Shown: in pieces, positions 15,624 to 24,649 of the stretch
Layout: the number at the start of each line of letters is the position of its first letter
How positions within the stretch are numbered: position 1 is the first letter of the stretch
From: Chloroflexota bacterium
GTDB lineage: Bacteria > Chloroflexota > Anaerolineae > DUEN01
DNA: 64,000 nt
Direction: 5' to 3'
NCBI GenBank assembly: GCA_013152435.1
Contig: JAADGJ010000012.1
Location: 1 to 64,000 of the forward strand
The notes under the pieces: generated by a model
Seen by the model: the letters and a program-made list of their open reading frames with translations, nothing else
Told to the model about the DNA's origin: nothing
Databases searched by the model: none
Program-made: the position numbers and the translations under genes

Positions 15624-16118
15624 TTAAACCGGCGTCGCTTGAGACGGATCGAACCGATCACGCGTGATGACCCGACTGGTATCCACAACGATCTCGCCAT
15701 CCACGATCTCGACCGGGAAGAGATCGAGCGGGCGGGGCGGCGGTCCGGCCAGCACCTCCCCCTTCTTGTTGTAGATGCCGCCGTGGCAGGGACAGTGGAA
15801 GCGGTCCTCATCATCCCGCCAGGGGACGGTGCAGCCCAGATGCGTGCAACGATGCCACATGGCCAGCACGCCCTCATCCAGACGGGAGATATAGAAGCGC
15901 CCCTTCCGTACGTGGACGATGCTTCCGACGGGGAACTCGTCGACCCGGCCGGCCTTGACCTTCTCGCCAAAGCCCCCCGGCTCGACCACCGGCTTGAAGA
16001 ACTGAAGCAGGCTCCCCAGGGATTGCCCCGCCAGGGCCAGCAGGGACGCCCCCCAGGCCCAGAGCAGGAACCGCCGCCGGGGGAGCTTCTCCTCGGGAGC
16101 GTGTTCGTGGATGGTCAT
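15624..16118 (-). CDS. Rieske iron-sulfur protein (bc complex, copy 2)
   Basis: A 164-residue Rieske protein: Tat-like N terminus (RRRFLLWAWG), one membrane anchor, then the 2Fe-2S site C91-T-H93-L-G-C96 and C109-P-C111-H112. It takes electrons from quinol at the cytochrome b Qo site and passes them to cytochrome c. It lies 15 bp past the cytochrome b gene and 9 bp before the di-haem cytochrome. AGGAGG precedes the start. A second Rieske protein is encoded at 19812, on the other side of cytochrome b. Confidence 0.9.
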   Translation of the reverse strand: MTIHEHAPEEKLPRRRFLLWAWGASLLALAGQSLGSLLQFFKPVVEPGGFGEKVKAGRVDEFPVGSIVHVRKGRFYISRLDEGVLAMWHRCTHLGCTVPWRDDEDRFHCPCHGGIYNKKGEVLAGPPPRPLDLFPVEIVDGEIVVDTSRVITRDRFDPSQATPV

Positions 16119-16133
16119 AGGAACCTCCTCGGG

Positions 16134-17690
16134 TTACAGATCACTGAGCGGGTTGTATCCCCCCGGCATGTTCCACGGCCAGTAGAGCTTGAAGCCCGGC
16201 CCCCGGAAGAGGAGCCCGCTCAGGGTGAACACAAATGCGGAGACGAACATCACCGTGAACAACGCCAGCATCCGCTCCCGGGGCGTCGGCCGCCAGCGGC
16301 GCAAGACCAACATCGGCGCCCCCACCAACACGGTGAACACGATGATGGGAATGAGCCATTGGCTGACCCATCCGGGAGCCACACCTCGCAACATCTCCCG
16401 GGGGGTGATCCAGTTGTCCACGACGATGTAGGCCGGCATCACCACCAGGGTGTACAAGGTCGTCCACAGGACGATCCTCCTGCCACGGAGGGAAGTGAAC
16501 CAGCGCCCGGCCCCGGACCGATGATAGTCCAGATACGGAAGGGCCAGCAGGAAGAGCACCAGCAACGTCGGGACGACCACCCCGGCCAGCGTGGGATGCA
16601 TGTGCTCCAGCAGCTCCTGCAGGCCGACGAAGTACCAGGGCGCCTTGGCCGGATCGATGGTCAACGCCGGATTGGCGATGTCTCCCAGCGGCGCGTGACG
16701 CGCCAACGATAACAGGAACAGGAAAAGGGTGGTGCCCAGAAATAACACCACCTCCCACAACAGGAGTACCGGGAAGGAGAAAACCGTGTCCTCCGGCCCG
16801 CGGTTCACCAGGGGAGAGGTGCCGCGCATCAGCTCGACCAGGCCGTAGGTCTTGCGGGGATCCTTGGGGAAGATCTCCCAGTCCCGCTGCGTCCCGCCCA
16901 AGGCGCGCTCGGCCCCCTCGCCTTCCCGCTTCCCCGCGTCAGCGCCCTCACGCTCCTCCGCGTGCGCCTCCTGAGCCGCCAGGCCACCATCCTTGCGCAC
17001 CCGCCAGATGTGGTAGGAGATGCCCAGGGCCAGCAACAGGGGAAGCACGATCACATGGAGGGTGTAGAAACGGATCAGGGCGTTCTGGCCGACCTCGCGG
17101 CCACCCAAAAGCAGCGTATGCATCTCAGAGCCGACCACCGGCGCATAGCCGGCGATGTTGGTCCCCACGGTGATGGCCCAATAGGCGAGCTGATCCCAAG
17201 GCAAGAGGTATCCGGTGAAGCTGGCCCCCAGGGTGAGCAGCAGCAGGAAGACCCCCACCACCCAGTTGAACGCCCGGGGAGGCTTGTAGGCGCCGGTATA
17301 GAAGACCCGAGCCATATGCAAGGCAACGGCCAGGACCATCAGGTGCGCCGCCCAGCGATGCATGGCCCGGGTAAACTGCCCCAGCGAGACGGAGGTCTGG
17401 ATCGCCTTCATCGTCGGGTAGGCGCGCTCCACCGAGGGGATGTAGTAGAACATCAACAGGGTCCCGGTGAACACCAACACGGCGAAGAGGACCACGGTGA
17501 TGATGCCCAACCCCATGCTATAGCTCCAGCGCAGGCTCTTGCGGCTCACCTTGACGGGATGGAGATGGAAGAAGAGGCCGCTGGTCATCACCAACGAGCG
17601 ATCCAGCGGGTTATCCGGCAGGCCATGGCGAAAGTACGAACGCCACAGGCGGGAACGGGTAATGCGAGTGGTCCAGGATTCGATATTCAT
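16134..17690 (-). CDS. Cytochrome b of a bc-type quinol:cytochrome c oxidoreductase
   Basis: A 518-residue membrane protein that joins the b6-like N-terminal half and subunit-IV-like C-terminal half. Haem b ligands are visible as paired His in HRWAAHLMVLAVALH and LHVIVLPLLLALGISYH, 14 residues apart in two helices. A charged linker (EEREGADAGKREGEGAERA, near 250) separates the halves, and KAPWYFVGLQELLEHMHP marks the C-terminal part. It contributes the Qo and Qi quinone sites. The start overlaps the stop of the FAD/Fe-S gene (ATGA), so translation is coupled. Confidence 0.9.
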   Translation of the reverse strand: MNIESWTTRITRSRLWRSYFRHGLPDNPLDRSLVMTSGLFFHLHPVKVSRKSLRWSYSMGLGIITVVLFAVLVFTGTLLMFYYIPSVERAYPTMKAIQTSVSLGQFTRAMHRWAAHLMVLAVALHMARVFYTGAYKPPRAFNWVVGVFLLLLTLGASFTGYLLPWDQLAYWAITVGTNIAGYAPVVGSEMHTLLLGGREVGQNALIRFYTLHVIVLPLLLALGISYHIWRVRKDGGLAAQEAHAEEREGADAGKREGEGAERALGGTQRDWEIFPKDPRKTYGLVELMRGTSPLVNRGPEDTVFSFPVLLLWEVVLFLGTTLFLFLLSLARHAPLGDIANPALTIDPAKAPWYFVGLQELLEHMHPTLAGVVVPTLLVLFLLALPYLDYHRSGAGRWFTSLRGRRIVLWTTLYTLVVMPAYIVVDNWITPREMLRGVAPGWVSQWLIPIIVFTVLVGAPMLVLRRWRPTPRERMLALFTVMFVSAFVFTLSGLLFRGPGFKLYWPWNMPGGYNPLSDL

Positions 17691-19681
17691 CAGTTTACCT
17701 CACGTTCAAACACCATCTCCTCCGTAAACCGGAACGCTTCCATCGTGATCGCGTCCGTTGGGCAGCGCTGAGCACACAAAGCGCAGCGGATACACCGGGC
17801 CGGATCGAAGAGCATGGCCGTGGCCTCCGGGGATTCCCCTTGATGGAATTCCGCCAGCGGACGCCCGAAGCGAGCCTCCACCACGGCAGCCACCGCGTCA
17901 TCCCCCTCCACCCAGCTCATGGGCACCAGCTTGAGGCAGTCGGTGGGACAGACGTCCACGCAGCCGTTGCAGAGGATGCACAGGTCGCCGTTGAAGACCG
18001 GGTTGACGCTGCACACCAGGCAACGCTCGCCCTGACGGCGGGCCTCATCTTCCTCGTACCCTAGCTCCACCCGGGCCACGCCGATGCGCCGCTCGACGGG
18101 CAGCATCGCGGGCAATCGATGGGGCAACCGCAGATAGCCGGGAGTGGGGCCATGATCCGGATACTCCCGCAGGTCGATCGGCGTCATCCATCCCTTGCGC
18201 ACCACCCGCGGCTCCACGCCCTGCAGAAAGCGGTGGATGCTCCGGGCGGCCCGCTGACCGTCAGCCACGGCGTGGATGATGAGCCGCGGCCCAAAGGCGA
18301 TGTCCCCGCCGGCGAAGACGCCAGGCGCCGTGGTGGCCAGCGTCTCCCGATCCACCGCCAGCGTGCCCCGCCGTGTCACCTCCAGCCCGTCCTCGGGCTG
18401 CACCCAGCTCAGCTCGCCCGTCTGCCCGATGGAGACGATGACGCTGTCGCAATCCCACACCCTCTCCGTGCCGGGGATCAGTTCTGGGTTGAAGCGCCCC
18501 TGCTCGTCGAACGTCCGGGCCACATCCAGCGTCTCCACCGCCACGGCCCGGCCATCCCGCCCCACGATGCGCCGGGGGGCCACGTGATTGTGGATGATCA
18601 CCCCCTCCCGCTCCGCCTCCTCGATCTCCAGCGGGTCGGCCAGCATCTCATGGCGATCCTCCACCACCAGACAGTGGACCTCCTCGGTAGCCCCCAGGCG
18701 GACCGCCGCCCGGGCCACGTCCAGGGCCAAAGCGATGTCACCGCCCGCCTCGGTGGACGGCTGCCCCAGCCGCAACGCCGTGCGGGCCACATCCATGGCC
18801 ACATTCCCCCCGCCGATGACCAGCACCCTGCGGCCCAGGTCCAGGTTGTAGCCGCCCAGATTCACATTGAGCAGGAAGTCCACGGCCCGCAACACGCCGT
18901 CCAGGTCCTCGCCCTCCACCTGGAGCTGCCGGCTCTTGTAGGTGCCGATGGCGATGAAGACGGCGTCGAACTCCTGGCGCAGATCGGCCAGGGTGAAGTC
19001 CCGGCCCAGGGCCTGATTGAGGCGCAGCTCCGGTCCCAGGGCCAGGACGGCGGCGATCTCCAGATCCACGACCTCGCGAGGCAGGCGGTACTCCGGCACC
19101 CCCAGGCGCAGCATGCCGCCCGGCACCGGAGCCGCCTCGAAGATGACCACGTCGTGGCCCAGCAAGGCCAGATCGTGGGCGCAGACAAGGCCGGCCGGCC
19201 CGGCGCCGACTACGGCCACCCGCTTGCCGGTGCGCTCGCCCCGGGCGGCCGCGCGCCGCAGCTGGCGAAGGCTATGAGGCAGATCGGAATTGCCCAGGTC
19301 GAAATCGCCATCGGGGCCCTTGTAGACCCGGGCCTCCGGCAACTGGTCCCGCCACGGGAGCGGGGGCAAGGACAGGTCCTCGCCCAGGTAGACCCCATAC
19401 CGGTCGTTGACGAAGCGCTTCAGAGCACGAATCGCGACGGGGGCATCGATCGTCCCCCGACGGCAGGCGGCCTCGCAGGGGGCGCCGCACACCCAGCCGC
19501 AGGTGGAGGCCAGAGGGTTCACCTCACGAGCGATCAGGTACGCCCGTTCGTACTCCTCCCGAGCGATGGCGATCACGTATCCCCGGGCGTCGGTGCCCGC
19601 CGGACAGGCGAACTGGCAGGCGATCAGGCTTCGATAATAGTCGAAATCCGGCACAAAGACGCGAAACCGCTCCTCCGGCAT
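17690..19681 (-). CDS. FAD/NAD(P)-dependent 4Fe-4S oxidoreductase, GltD-like, bc operon
   Basis: A 663-residue cytoplasmic protein. The N-terminal domain II-type Fe-S module has CQFACPAGTD and CGWVCGAPCEAACRRG. An FAD Rossmann motif (VAVVGAGPAGLVCAHDL) and a second NAD(P) motif (VLVIGGGNVAMDVA) follow. The C-terminal ferredoxin carries CILCNGCVDVCPTDC and CIRCALCAQRCPTDA. This is the glutamate synthase small-chain / NuoF-like electron bifurcating family. It sits between Rieske 1 and cytochrome b and overlaps the latter, so it may link NAD(P)H or ferredoxin to the quinone pool or bc complex. Direct membrane contact is inferred, not seen. Confidence 0.85.
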   Translation of the reverse strand: MPEERFRVFVPDFDYYRSLIACQFACPAGTDARGYVIAIAREEYERAYLIAREVNPLASTCGWVCGAPCEAACRRGTIDAPVAIRALKRFVNDRYGVYLGEDLSLPPLPWRDQLPEARVYKGPDGDFDLGNSDLPHSLRQLRRAAARGERTGKRVAVVGAGPAGLVCAHDLALLGHDVVIFEAAPVPGGMLRLGVPEYRLPREVVDLEIAAVLALGPELRLNQALGRDFTLADLRQEFDAVFIAIGTYKSRQLQVEGEDLDGVLRAVDFLLNVNLGGYNLDLGRRVLVIGGGNVAMDVARTALRLGQPSTEAGGDIALALDVARAAVRLGATEEVHCLVVEDRHEMLADPLEIEEAEREGVIIHNHVAPRRIVGRDGRAVAVETLDVARTFDEQGRFNPELIPGTERVWDCDSVIVSIGQTGELSWVQPEDGLEVTRRGTLAVDRETLATTAPGVFAGGDIAFGPRLIIHAVADGQRAARSIHRFLQGVEPRVVRKGWMTPIDLREYPDHGPTPGYLRLPHRLPAMLPVERRIGVARVELGYEEDEARRQGERCLVCSVNPVFNGDLCILCNGCVDVCPTDCLKLVPMSWVEGDDAVAAVVEARFGRPLAEFHQGESPEATAMLFDPARCIRCALCAQRCPTDAITMEAFRFTEEMVFEREVN

Positions 19682-19811
19682 AGTCTTCTCCTCTCACTAG
19701 CGCCACAAGTGCGCACGACGGCGCGAAAAAGCCATCGCCCATCGCCCTCCCGGGCAGGCCCGGAGGGACGCCCGTTCTCCAGCCCTCCTTCCCTCTCCGC
19801 CCGATGCGCGC

Positions 19812-20300
19812 TCACGCGCCGTACAGCGGCCCCAGGGGCTTGCCGACGTAGATCTTCCCCTCCTCTACGGAGAACTCGTACGCGGGCAGAGGCCGAGGCG
19901 GAGGGCCGGCGATGACCGTTCCATTGACCGGGTTGAACCGCCCATCATGGCATGGACAGTGGATATAGCTCGTGCCAGGGTCCTTGTTCAACACGATGCA
20001 CCCCAGATGGGTACAAACGGCGGAGAAAACCCGGAAGCCCTGCTCCGTGTTGAGCACGATGACGGGCTTGCTGCCCACCGGCACCACCTTCCCCGTCCCG
20101 GGCGCAAAGTCCTCCACCGAGCCCACCATCGTCCTGCTCCCGATGGCGCCATCGGGATGGGACGAAGGCCACAGGTAGCCCAGGATGGGGGTCAATATCC
20201 CCACCAGGGTGCTGACGGCGGAGAACCCCAACAGGTACCTGAAGATCTCTCGCCGCGTCATCTGCGGCGGCGCCTCGCCAGAGTTCATTTGATCAGCCAT
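19812..20300 (-). CDS. Rieske iron-sulfur protein (bc complex, copy 1)
   Basis: A 162-residue Rieske protein with one N-terminal membrane segment (about 22-45) and the cluster site C96-T-H98-L-G-C101, C115-P-C117-H118. It starts with MADQMNSGEAPPQMTRREIF after GAGGTGAGGAG. It opens the operon whose later genes encode the FAD/Fe-S protein, cytochrome b, another Rieske protein and a di-haem cytochrome c. The two Rieske proteins share the same layout but differ in sequence, so they may be alternatives or sit in different subcomplexes. Confidence 0.9.
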   Translation of the reverse strand: MADQMNSGEAPPQMTRREIFRYLLGFSAVSTLVGILTPILGYLWPSSHPDGAIGSRTMVGSVEDFAPGTGKVVPVGSKPVIVLNTEQGFRVFSAVCTHLGCIVLNKDPGTSYIHCPCHDGRFNPVNGTVIAGPPPRPLPAYEFSVEEGKIYVGKPLGPLYGA

Positions 20301-20436
20301 CTCCTCACCTCACAGTCCAGGATTCGGGCAAGGGTCCTTCGAGAGGAGCACAAGCCCCTCCAGCATCCTCCCCTTCCCTCCGCGTCCCTCGCTGCCTCCC
20401 ATTCAGGCATGACCGAACAGCCGTCGGGCCACAGGG

Positions 20437-21456
20437 TCAGGGCTCAAACGCCACGTCGGCGATCATCCCCGGCTTGAGCGCCAGATCCGGGTTGCGCAAA
20501 CGGATCTCCACCGCATACATCAGGCGGTCGCGCGCCCCCGTTTGCGCGCCGACGGGCGTGAACTCGGCCCGAGGCGAGAGGTAGACGACCGCGCCGGAGA
20601 AGGCCCGACCGGGCAGGCCGTCCACGGTAACGGTTACCGGATCGCCCAGCTGTATCCGGGCGTAAAGCGCCTCCGGGACGTACGTGGTCAGGGTCACCTC
20701 GCGCAGGTCAGCCAACACTAGGATCGGGGCCAGCGGGGCGGCGATCTCCCCCTCAGAAAGCAGGCGGTCAACCACATAGCCATCCCGTGGCGCGGTCAGC
20801 GCCATCCTCTCCCGCTGCATGCGAAGGAGATCCTGAATGCTGAGGGCCGTCTGCAACAGGCCCTCCAGGCCGCGATAGAACATCTCCGCCTGGCTGACCC
20901 GGGCCTTCCCCGCGTAAGGCTCAGAGCGCACGGCCGTGAGCAGATCCAGAACCCTCTGCAGCCCATCCCGCGTCGTCTCCGCCAGCTTGAGTCGAGCCTC
21001 GTCCCCGGAGAGCCGGGCCGCCTCCACCTGGAGCTCGGCCACCTCCAGTTGCGCCTGCACCTCGGCGATCTTGATATCGATCTCCTGCGGGCCATCCCGT
21101 GCCTTCAACGCCGCCTGCCAGGCATCATAGGCCGCGTCACGGGCTGCCTGAAGCGCCTTCACCGCTGCCTCCGTCCGGGCCAGGTCGACATCCAGCATGT
21201 CCGTCTCCAGCCGCACCAACACATCACCCGCCCGGACCTCATCCCCCTTATCCACGGCCAGTTCAACGATCCGGCCGCCAACCTGGGACGCGATGGAGAT
21301 CTCCTCCGCCTCGATGGTGCCGGACAGCCACACAGGGCTATCCGGGCGGGCGCCCGCAGGCCGCGACAGCCACCACCAGGTGCCACCTGCCGCCAGAGCC
21401 CCGATGAGAACCAGCCCCACGGCGAAGGTTCGGACGCTCATCGCCTGCCGCCACAT
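20437..21456 (-). CDS. HlyD-family periplasmic adaptor of an ABC exporter
   Basis: A 339-residue membrane fusion protein like YbhG. One N-terminal helix is followed by a lipoyl half (GTIEAEEISIASQVGGRI, DKGDEVRAGDVLV), a long alpha-helical coiled-coil hairpin (about 85-215) and a beta-barrel region with APRDGYVVDRLLSEGE. It couples the inner-membrane ABC pump to the cell exterior. The ATG at 21456 has no strong ribosome site; ATG 21441 (MSVRTF) is an alternative. It follows the permease gene by 13 bp and completes the adaptor-permease-permease order of Ybh-type systems. Confidence 0.85.
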   Translation of the reverse strand: MWRQAMSVRTFAVGLVLIGALAAGGTWWWLSRPAGARPDSPVWLSGTIEAEEISIASQVGGRIVELAVDKGDEVRAGDVLVRLETDMLDVDLARTEAAVKALQAARDAAYDAWQAALKARDGPQEIDIKIAEVQAQLEVAELQVEAARLSGDEARLKLAETTRDGLQRVLDLLTAVRSEPYAGKARVSQAEMFYRGLEGLLQTALSIQDLLRMQRERMALTAPRDGYVVDRLLSEGEIAAPLAPILVLADLREVTLTTYVPEALYARIQLGDPVTVTVDGLPGRAFSGAVVYLSPRAEFTPVGAQTGARDRLMYAVEIRLRNPDLALKPGMIADVAFEP

Positions 21457-21469
21457 AGCTCGATCAACT

Positions 21470-22600
21470 TCACGCCAAACTGCGCCGGAAACGCAGCGTG
21501 CTGACCCCCAACAGCGCCAGCCCGTAAATCGCCAGCGCCAGAGCTTGGGGCCAGAGGATCTCCAGCCCGATTCCTTTGAGAAAGATCCCCAGCATGGCCT
21601 CCACGTAGTAGCGCAGCGGGCTGAGATACGTCAGCCATTGCATCGCCCGTGGCATGTTGCTGATGGGCACCATGGTCCCGGAGAGGAACGCCAGCGGGAA
21701 GAGGATAAAGAAGGCCAGCAGCAACGTCTGCTGCATGTTCTGTGCGATGGTCCCCATCAACACGCCGATGCCGCTGCTGCTCAGAAACATGAGAACGGAG
21801 ATGCCATAGAAGAGCCACAGGCTGCCTCGCAACGGCACGCCGAAGAGCCACATGGACATGGCCACCCCGATGGTCAGCCCCACCAGCTTGAGCAGGATCA
21901 TGGGCAAGATCTTGGCCGCGATGAGCTCGACCCCGGTGATGGGCGTGATCATCAACTGTTCAAAGGTGCCGGCCTCCTTCTCACGTACGATGGCAGCCGC
22001 CGGGACGAGGACCCCTAACAACAACACGGAGATGGCCAGCATGGTCAGCATGATGAAGTGCACATACTTGAGCTGCGGCATGTACCAGATCCGGATCTGG
22101 TTCCTCACCCGTGGCAGAAAGCCATGGCCGCCCTGCCCCACGCGCTCCACCCGGGCCAGGATGATCCGCTCGTTGTAGTCCCGCAACAGGCCCGCGGTGA
22201 CCGCCATGGCCTGCCCGGCAATGCTGCTGTTGGAGCCATCCAGCAACAACTGCACCTGCGCCGTCCTCCCCGCCTGTAGGTCGCGGCTGAAATCGGGGGG
22301 AATGACCAGTGCGAACTGCACCTGCCCCTCGTCCATCAGGCGATCGAGATCCCCAGGCCTGTCCACCTGGGCCACCAGGCGGAAATTATCCAGCCGGGCG
22401 AAGGCGTCCACCAGCGCCCGGCTCTCCGCCGAGCGATCGCCGTCGTACACCGCGATGGGCATGTTCCGCACCTCCAGCGTCAGCGCCCAGCCGCAGATGG
22501 CGATCTCCACAAACGTGTAGAGGATGAGGAGCACCAGCGCCTTATCCCGGAAGAACTGGATGAACTCCTTGCGCATGAGGCCGATCAGGCGACGGTTCAT
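21470..22600 (-). CDS. ABC-2 type permease (YbhR/YbhS-like)
   Basis: A 376-residue ABC-2 membrane subunit: one N-terminal helix (LVLLILYTFVEIAICGW), a large extracytoplasmic loop of about 150 residues, then five helices with the family phrase REKEAGTFEQLMITPI between them. Paired with the permease at 22602; the two genes nearly touch. They form the channel of an efflux pump with the fused ATPase at 24650 and the HlyD adaptor. Substrates of such pumps include drugs and cationic compounds; none can be named from the sequence. Confidence 0.88.
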   Translation of the reverse strand: MNRRLIGLMRKEFIQFFRDKALVLLILYTFVEIAICGWALTLEVRNMPIAVYDGDRSAESRALVDAFARLDNFRLVAQVDRPGDLDRLMDEGQVQFALVIPPDFSRDLQAGRTAQVQLLLDGSNSSIAGQAMAVTAGLLRDYNERIILARVERVGQGGHGFLPRVRNQIRIWYMPQLKYVHFIMLTMLAISVLLLGVLVPAAAIVREKEAGTFEQLMITPITGVELIAAKILPMILLKLVGLTIGVAMSMWLFGVPLRGSLWLFYGISVLMFLSSSGIGVLMGTIAQNMQQTLLLAFFILFPLAFLSGTMVPISNMPRAMQWLTYLSPLRYYVEAMLGIFLKGIGLEILWPQALALAIYGLALLGVSTLRFRRSLA

Positions 22601-22601
22601 C

Positions 22602-23735
22602 TCACCCCACCTTCTTCTTGAAGCGCAACGAGGCCAGGGTCACCAATGCCACGGTGTAGAGCGCCAGGATGGCCAGCTGAGTCAGCCAGACCTCCAACCC
22701 AACGCCCTTGAGGAACACGCCGTACGTGATCTCGGTGAAGTAGCGGGCCGGGAAGAAGTAGGAGTAGATCTGAAGCAGCGTCGGCATGGTGAAGATCGGG
22801 AACATGAAGCCGGAGAACAGGAAGGAGGGCATGAAGGTGAGCACAAGAGCCAGCAGCATGGCGGCCAGCTGGCTGCGGGTCAGCGTGCTGACCAACAGGC
22901 CGATGCTCACGGTGCCGATCACATAGGGCACCGAGGCCAGCAGGAAGAGCCAGACGCTCCCGGCCATAGGCACTCGGAACCAATAGCGGGCCGTCAACAG
23001 GATGAGCACCAGCTCGCCGAAGGCGATGATCATGTAGGGGATCAGCTTGCCCACGATGAACGCCCAGGGCCGCAGCGGGGAGACGAAGATCTGCTGGATG
23101 GAGCCGCGCTCCTTCTCACGCACGATCGCCAGGGCCGAGAGCAAGGGCGGAAAGGACATCAGGATCACGCCGATCAGGCCGGGCACGATGAAGTTGGCGC
23201 TCTTCAGAGCCGGATTGTAGCGGATCTGGGGCACCGCCATCACCGCAGGGGCCACCAGGCTCTCACCAGGGCCCAGCGAGGCGAAGTGTTCGGCCAGCAG
23301 CCGGGCCGTGAAGGCGTCATTGATGGCGTCCACATAGCCCTGCACCACCCGGGCCGATGTGGGGAAGGTGCCATCCACCAGCGTCTGCACCACGGCCGTC
23401 CCGCCGCCCGCCAGCGTGCGAGAGAAGTTCGGTGGGATCAGCACGACCACCTGGGCCTTCCCCCGGTCGAGCAGACGTTTGGCCTCGTCCGGGGTGGCGG
23501 GATAATACTTCAGATCGAAGCTGCCGGTGTTCACGAACACCTGGATATACAGGCGGCTCTCGGGGCTCCTATCCAGATCCACCACGCCCATCGGGATGTC
23601 CTTCACGTCCAGGTTCAGCGCATAGGCGAACAGGAGAAGCAACACCAACGGCAGGAAGATGGCGATGCCCAAGGTATAGGGATCACGCCAGATCTCCCGG
23701 AATTCCTTTTTAAGAATGGACACGACGCCGCTCAT
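22602..23735 (-). CDS. ABC-2 type permease (YbhR/YbhS-like), second subunit
   Basis: A 377-residue paralogue of the neighbouring permease with the same plan: helix 1 (GIAIFLPLVLLLLFAYALNL), a long extracytoplasmic loop, and REKERGSIQQIFVSPLRP before helix 3. It ends in a short basic tail (RFKKKVG). It would heterodimerise with the 21470 product. The ATPase gene is not adjacent but lies 900 bp further upstream, separated by a divergent lipoprotein gene and a repeat copy, which suggests that the original operon was split by insertion. Confidence 0.88.
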   Translation of the reverse strand: MSGVVSILKKEFREIWRDPYTLGIAIFLPLVLLLLFAYALNLDVKDIPMGVVDLDRSPESRLYIQVFVNTGSFDLKYYPATPDEAKRLLDRGKAQVVVLIPPNFSRTLAGGGTAVVQTLVDGTFPTSARVVQGYVDAINDAFTARLLAEHFASLGPGESLVAPAVMAVPQIRYNPALKSANFIVPGLIGVILMSFPPLLSALAIVREKERGSIQQIFVSPLRPWAFIVGKLIPYMIIAFGELVLILLTARYWFRVPMAGSVWLFLLASVPYVIGTVSIGLLVSTLTRSQLAAMLLALVLTFMPSFLFSGFMFPIFTMPTLLQIYSYFFPARYFTEITYGVFLKGVGLEVWLTQLAILALYTVALVTLASLRFKKKVG

Positions 23736-23828
23736 CGGCTTTCCACCTGGCTTCCCACCATCTGATTCGCCACAGCGCGCTACGTTATTGCCCCCGGCTG
23801 GCCCCTTCCATCATCAGAGTGTGTCTGA

Positions 23829-23886
23829 GACCGGAGGCCACCGGCCGAAGCCCCAACCAGGCAGGGAAAAGGCGGGAAAAGGATTC
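23829..23886. repeat. Dispersed structured repeat, module C, copy 2
   Basis: Matches the copy at 1-73 almost base for base over GGAGGCCACCGGCC, GCCCCAACCAGGCAGGG and the AAAAGGCG tail, but lacks the leading CTGCCCTGTGGGG arm. Preceded directly by GTGTCTGAGA, an end also found at 2966 and, inverted, at 31527-31537. Confidence 0.7.
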
Positions 23887-23923
23887 TTTCTGCGGAGGGG
23901 CATTCCCTCCGCACCTCCCCTTA

Positions 23924-23941
23924 GGCGATTCATGAATCGCC
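23924..23941. repeat. 18-bp perfect palindrome GGCGATTCATGAATCGCC
   Basis: Perfectly self-complementary. The same core lies in the 32-bp palindrome at 3012-3043, and a partial form (GGGCGATTCACGA) occurs at 49448. Probably a REP-like intergenic element rather than a protein site, given its GC-rich surroundings. Confidence 0.55.
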
Positions 23942-24070
23942 CGCCCCAGCCCCGGCCCCGGCAACCCCCATGAGGGAGACTACCCGCGTCCCACATCCGC
24001 TGAAGCCACAACAGCCCCCAATCATCCCTCCAGAGGCAAACCAAAATGCTTATCACTTCCAAGGGTAATC

Positions 24071-24099
24071 TGGTCAACAGATGTTGGCTGAGATATAAT
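24071..24099 (+). promoter_or_regulatory. Probable sigma70 promoter of the lipoprotein gene
   Basis: TGGTCA at 24071-24076 and a consensus TATAAT at 24094-24099 are separated by 17 bp. The start codon of the only plus-strand gene in this region lies about 50 nt further on. Confidence 0.5.
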
Positions 24100-24151
24100 C
24101 GGATAAGAAAACGGAAATGAACCGCCGCGCCTATCCACGAGAGGTGTGACC

Positions 24152-24637
24152 ATGTTCCGCATCTTCAATACCCACCTGTTGACGCTTCTGAGCCTCCTGC
24201 TTGCAGCCTGCGCGCCAGCCACTCCCATCATGTCATCCCCCGCGCCGAAGAGCTTCACGTTCTCCAGCGGAGGCGCCTACCACCCGCAGGGCTTTGGCGC
24301 CTGGACGGTGACGCTCGACGCCACAGGCCGACTCGTCATCACCCATCAGGTACGTGATGAGGTGACAAACTACGGCCCCTTCACCCTGACGGAGCAAGAG
24401 AACAGCGATCTGTGGACCCTCATCGACCAGGCCAATCTGGCCCATCTTTCCTCCTCGGATCGGCCAGGGATGCCGGATGAGGTACAATACACCTTCACCC
24501 TGCAATCGGATGGCCAGAGCAAAACCGTTACCATATGGGCGGGGGACGCCCAGGACCTGGCCCCGCTGGCAGAGCTGATCACCCGTCTGGGAGCGATCAT
24601 TACCAACTACACGGGGCAAATTCCCGTCCTGCGATGA
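24152..24637 (+). CDS. Orphan lipoprotein, unknown function
   Basis: A 161-residue lipoprotein: signal MFRIFNTHLLTLLSLLLAAC with lipobox LLAAC, then a beta-rich domain with FTFSSGGAYHPQGFGAWTVTLDATG (split here: FTFSSGGAYH, GAWTVTLDAT) and an alpha-helical C terminus. The ATG at 24152 follows GAGAGG; a GTG two codons earlier is less likely. The only plus-strand gene between 7571 and 52532, it interrupts the ABC exporter locus and has its own promoter. Its end faces the end of the ATPase gene (12 bp apart). No family recognised; it looks like a later insertion. Confidence 0.7.
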   Translation: MFRIFNTHLLTLLSLLLAACAPATPIMSSPAPKSFTFSSGGAYHPQGFGAWTVTLDATGRLVITHQVRDEVTNYGPFTLTEQENSDLWTLIDQANLAHLSSSDRPGMPDEVQYTFTLQSDGQSKTVTIWAGDAQDLAPLAELITRLGAIITNYTGQIPVLR

Positions 24638-24649
24638 CATCACGAACCT

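Larger units (their letters stand above)
23736..24151. other. Intergenic region with repeat copy, hairpins and lipoprotein promoter
   Basis: 416 bp between the divergent permease and lipoprotein genes. It holds a GTGTCTGAGA repeat end (23819-23828), a copy of module C (23829-23886), a perfect hairpin TGCGGAGGG...CCCTCCGCA (23891-23913), an 18-bp palindrome (23924-23941) and a promoter at 24071-24099. No credible coding sequence is seen. Confidence 0.6.

Noticed and set aside
18119-19915. Long plus-strand frame opposite the GltD-like gene
   Set aside because: Antisense shadow; the minus-strand protein is a full oxidoreductase with Fe-S and nucleotide motifs.
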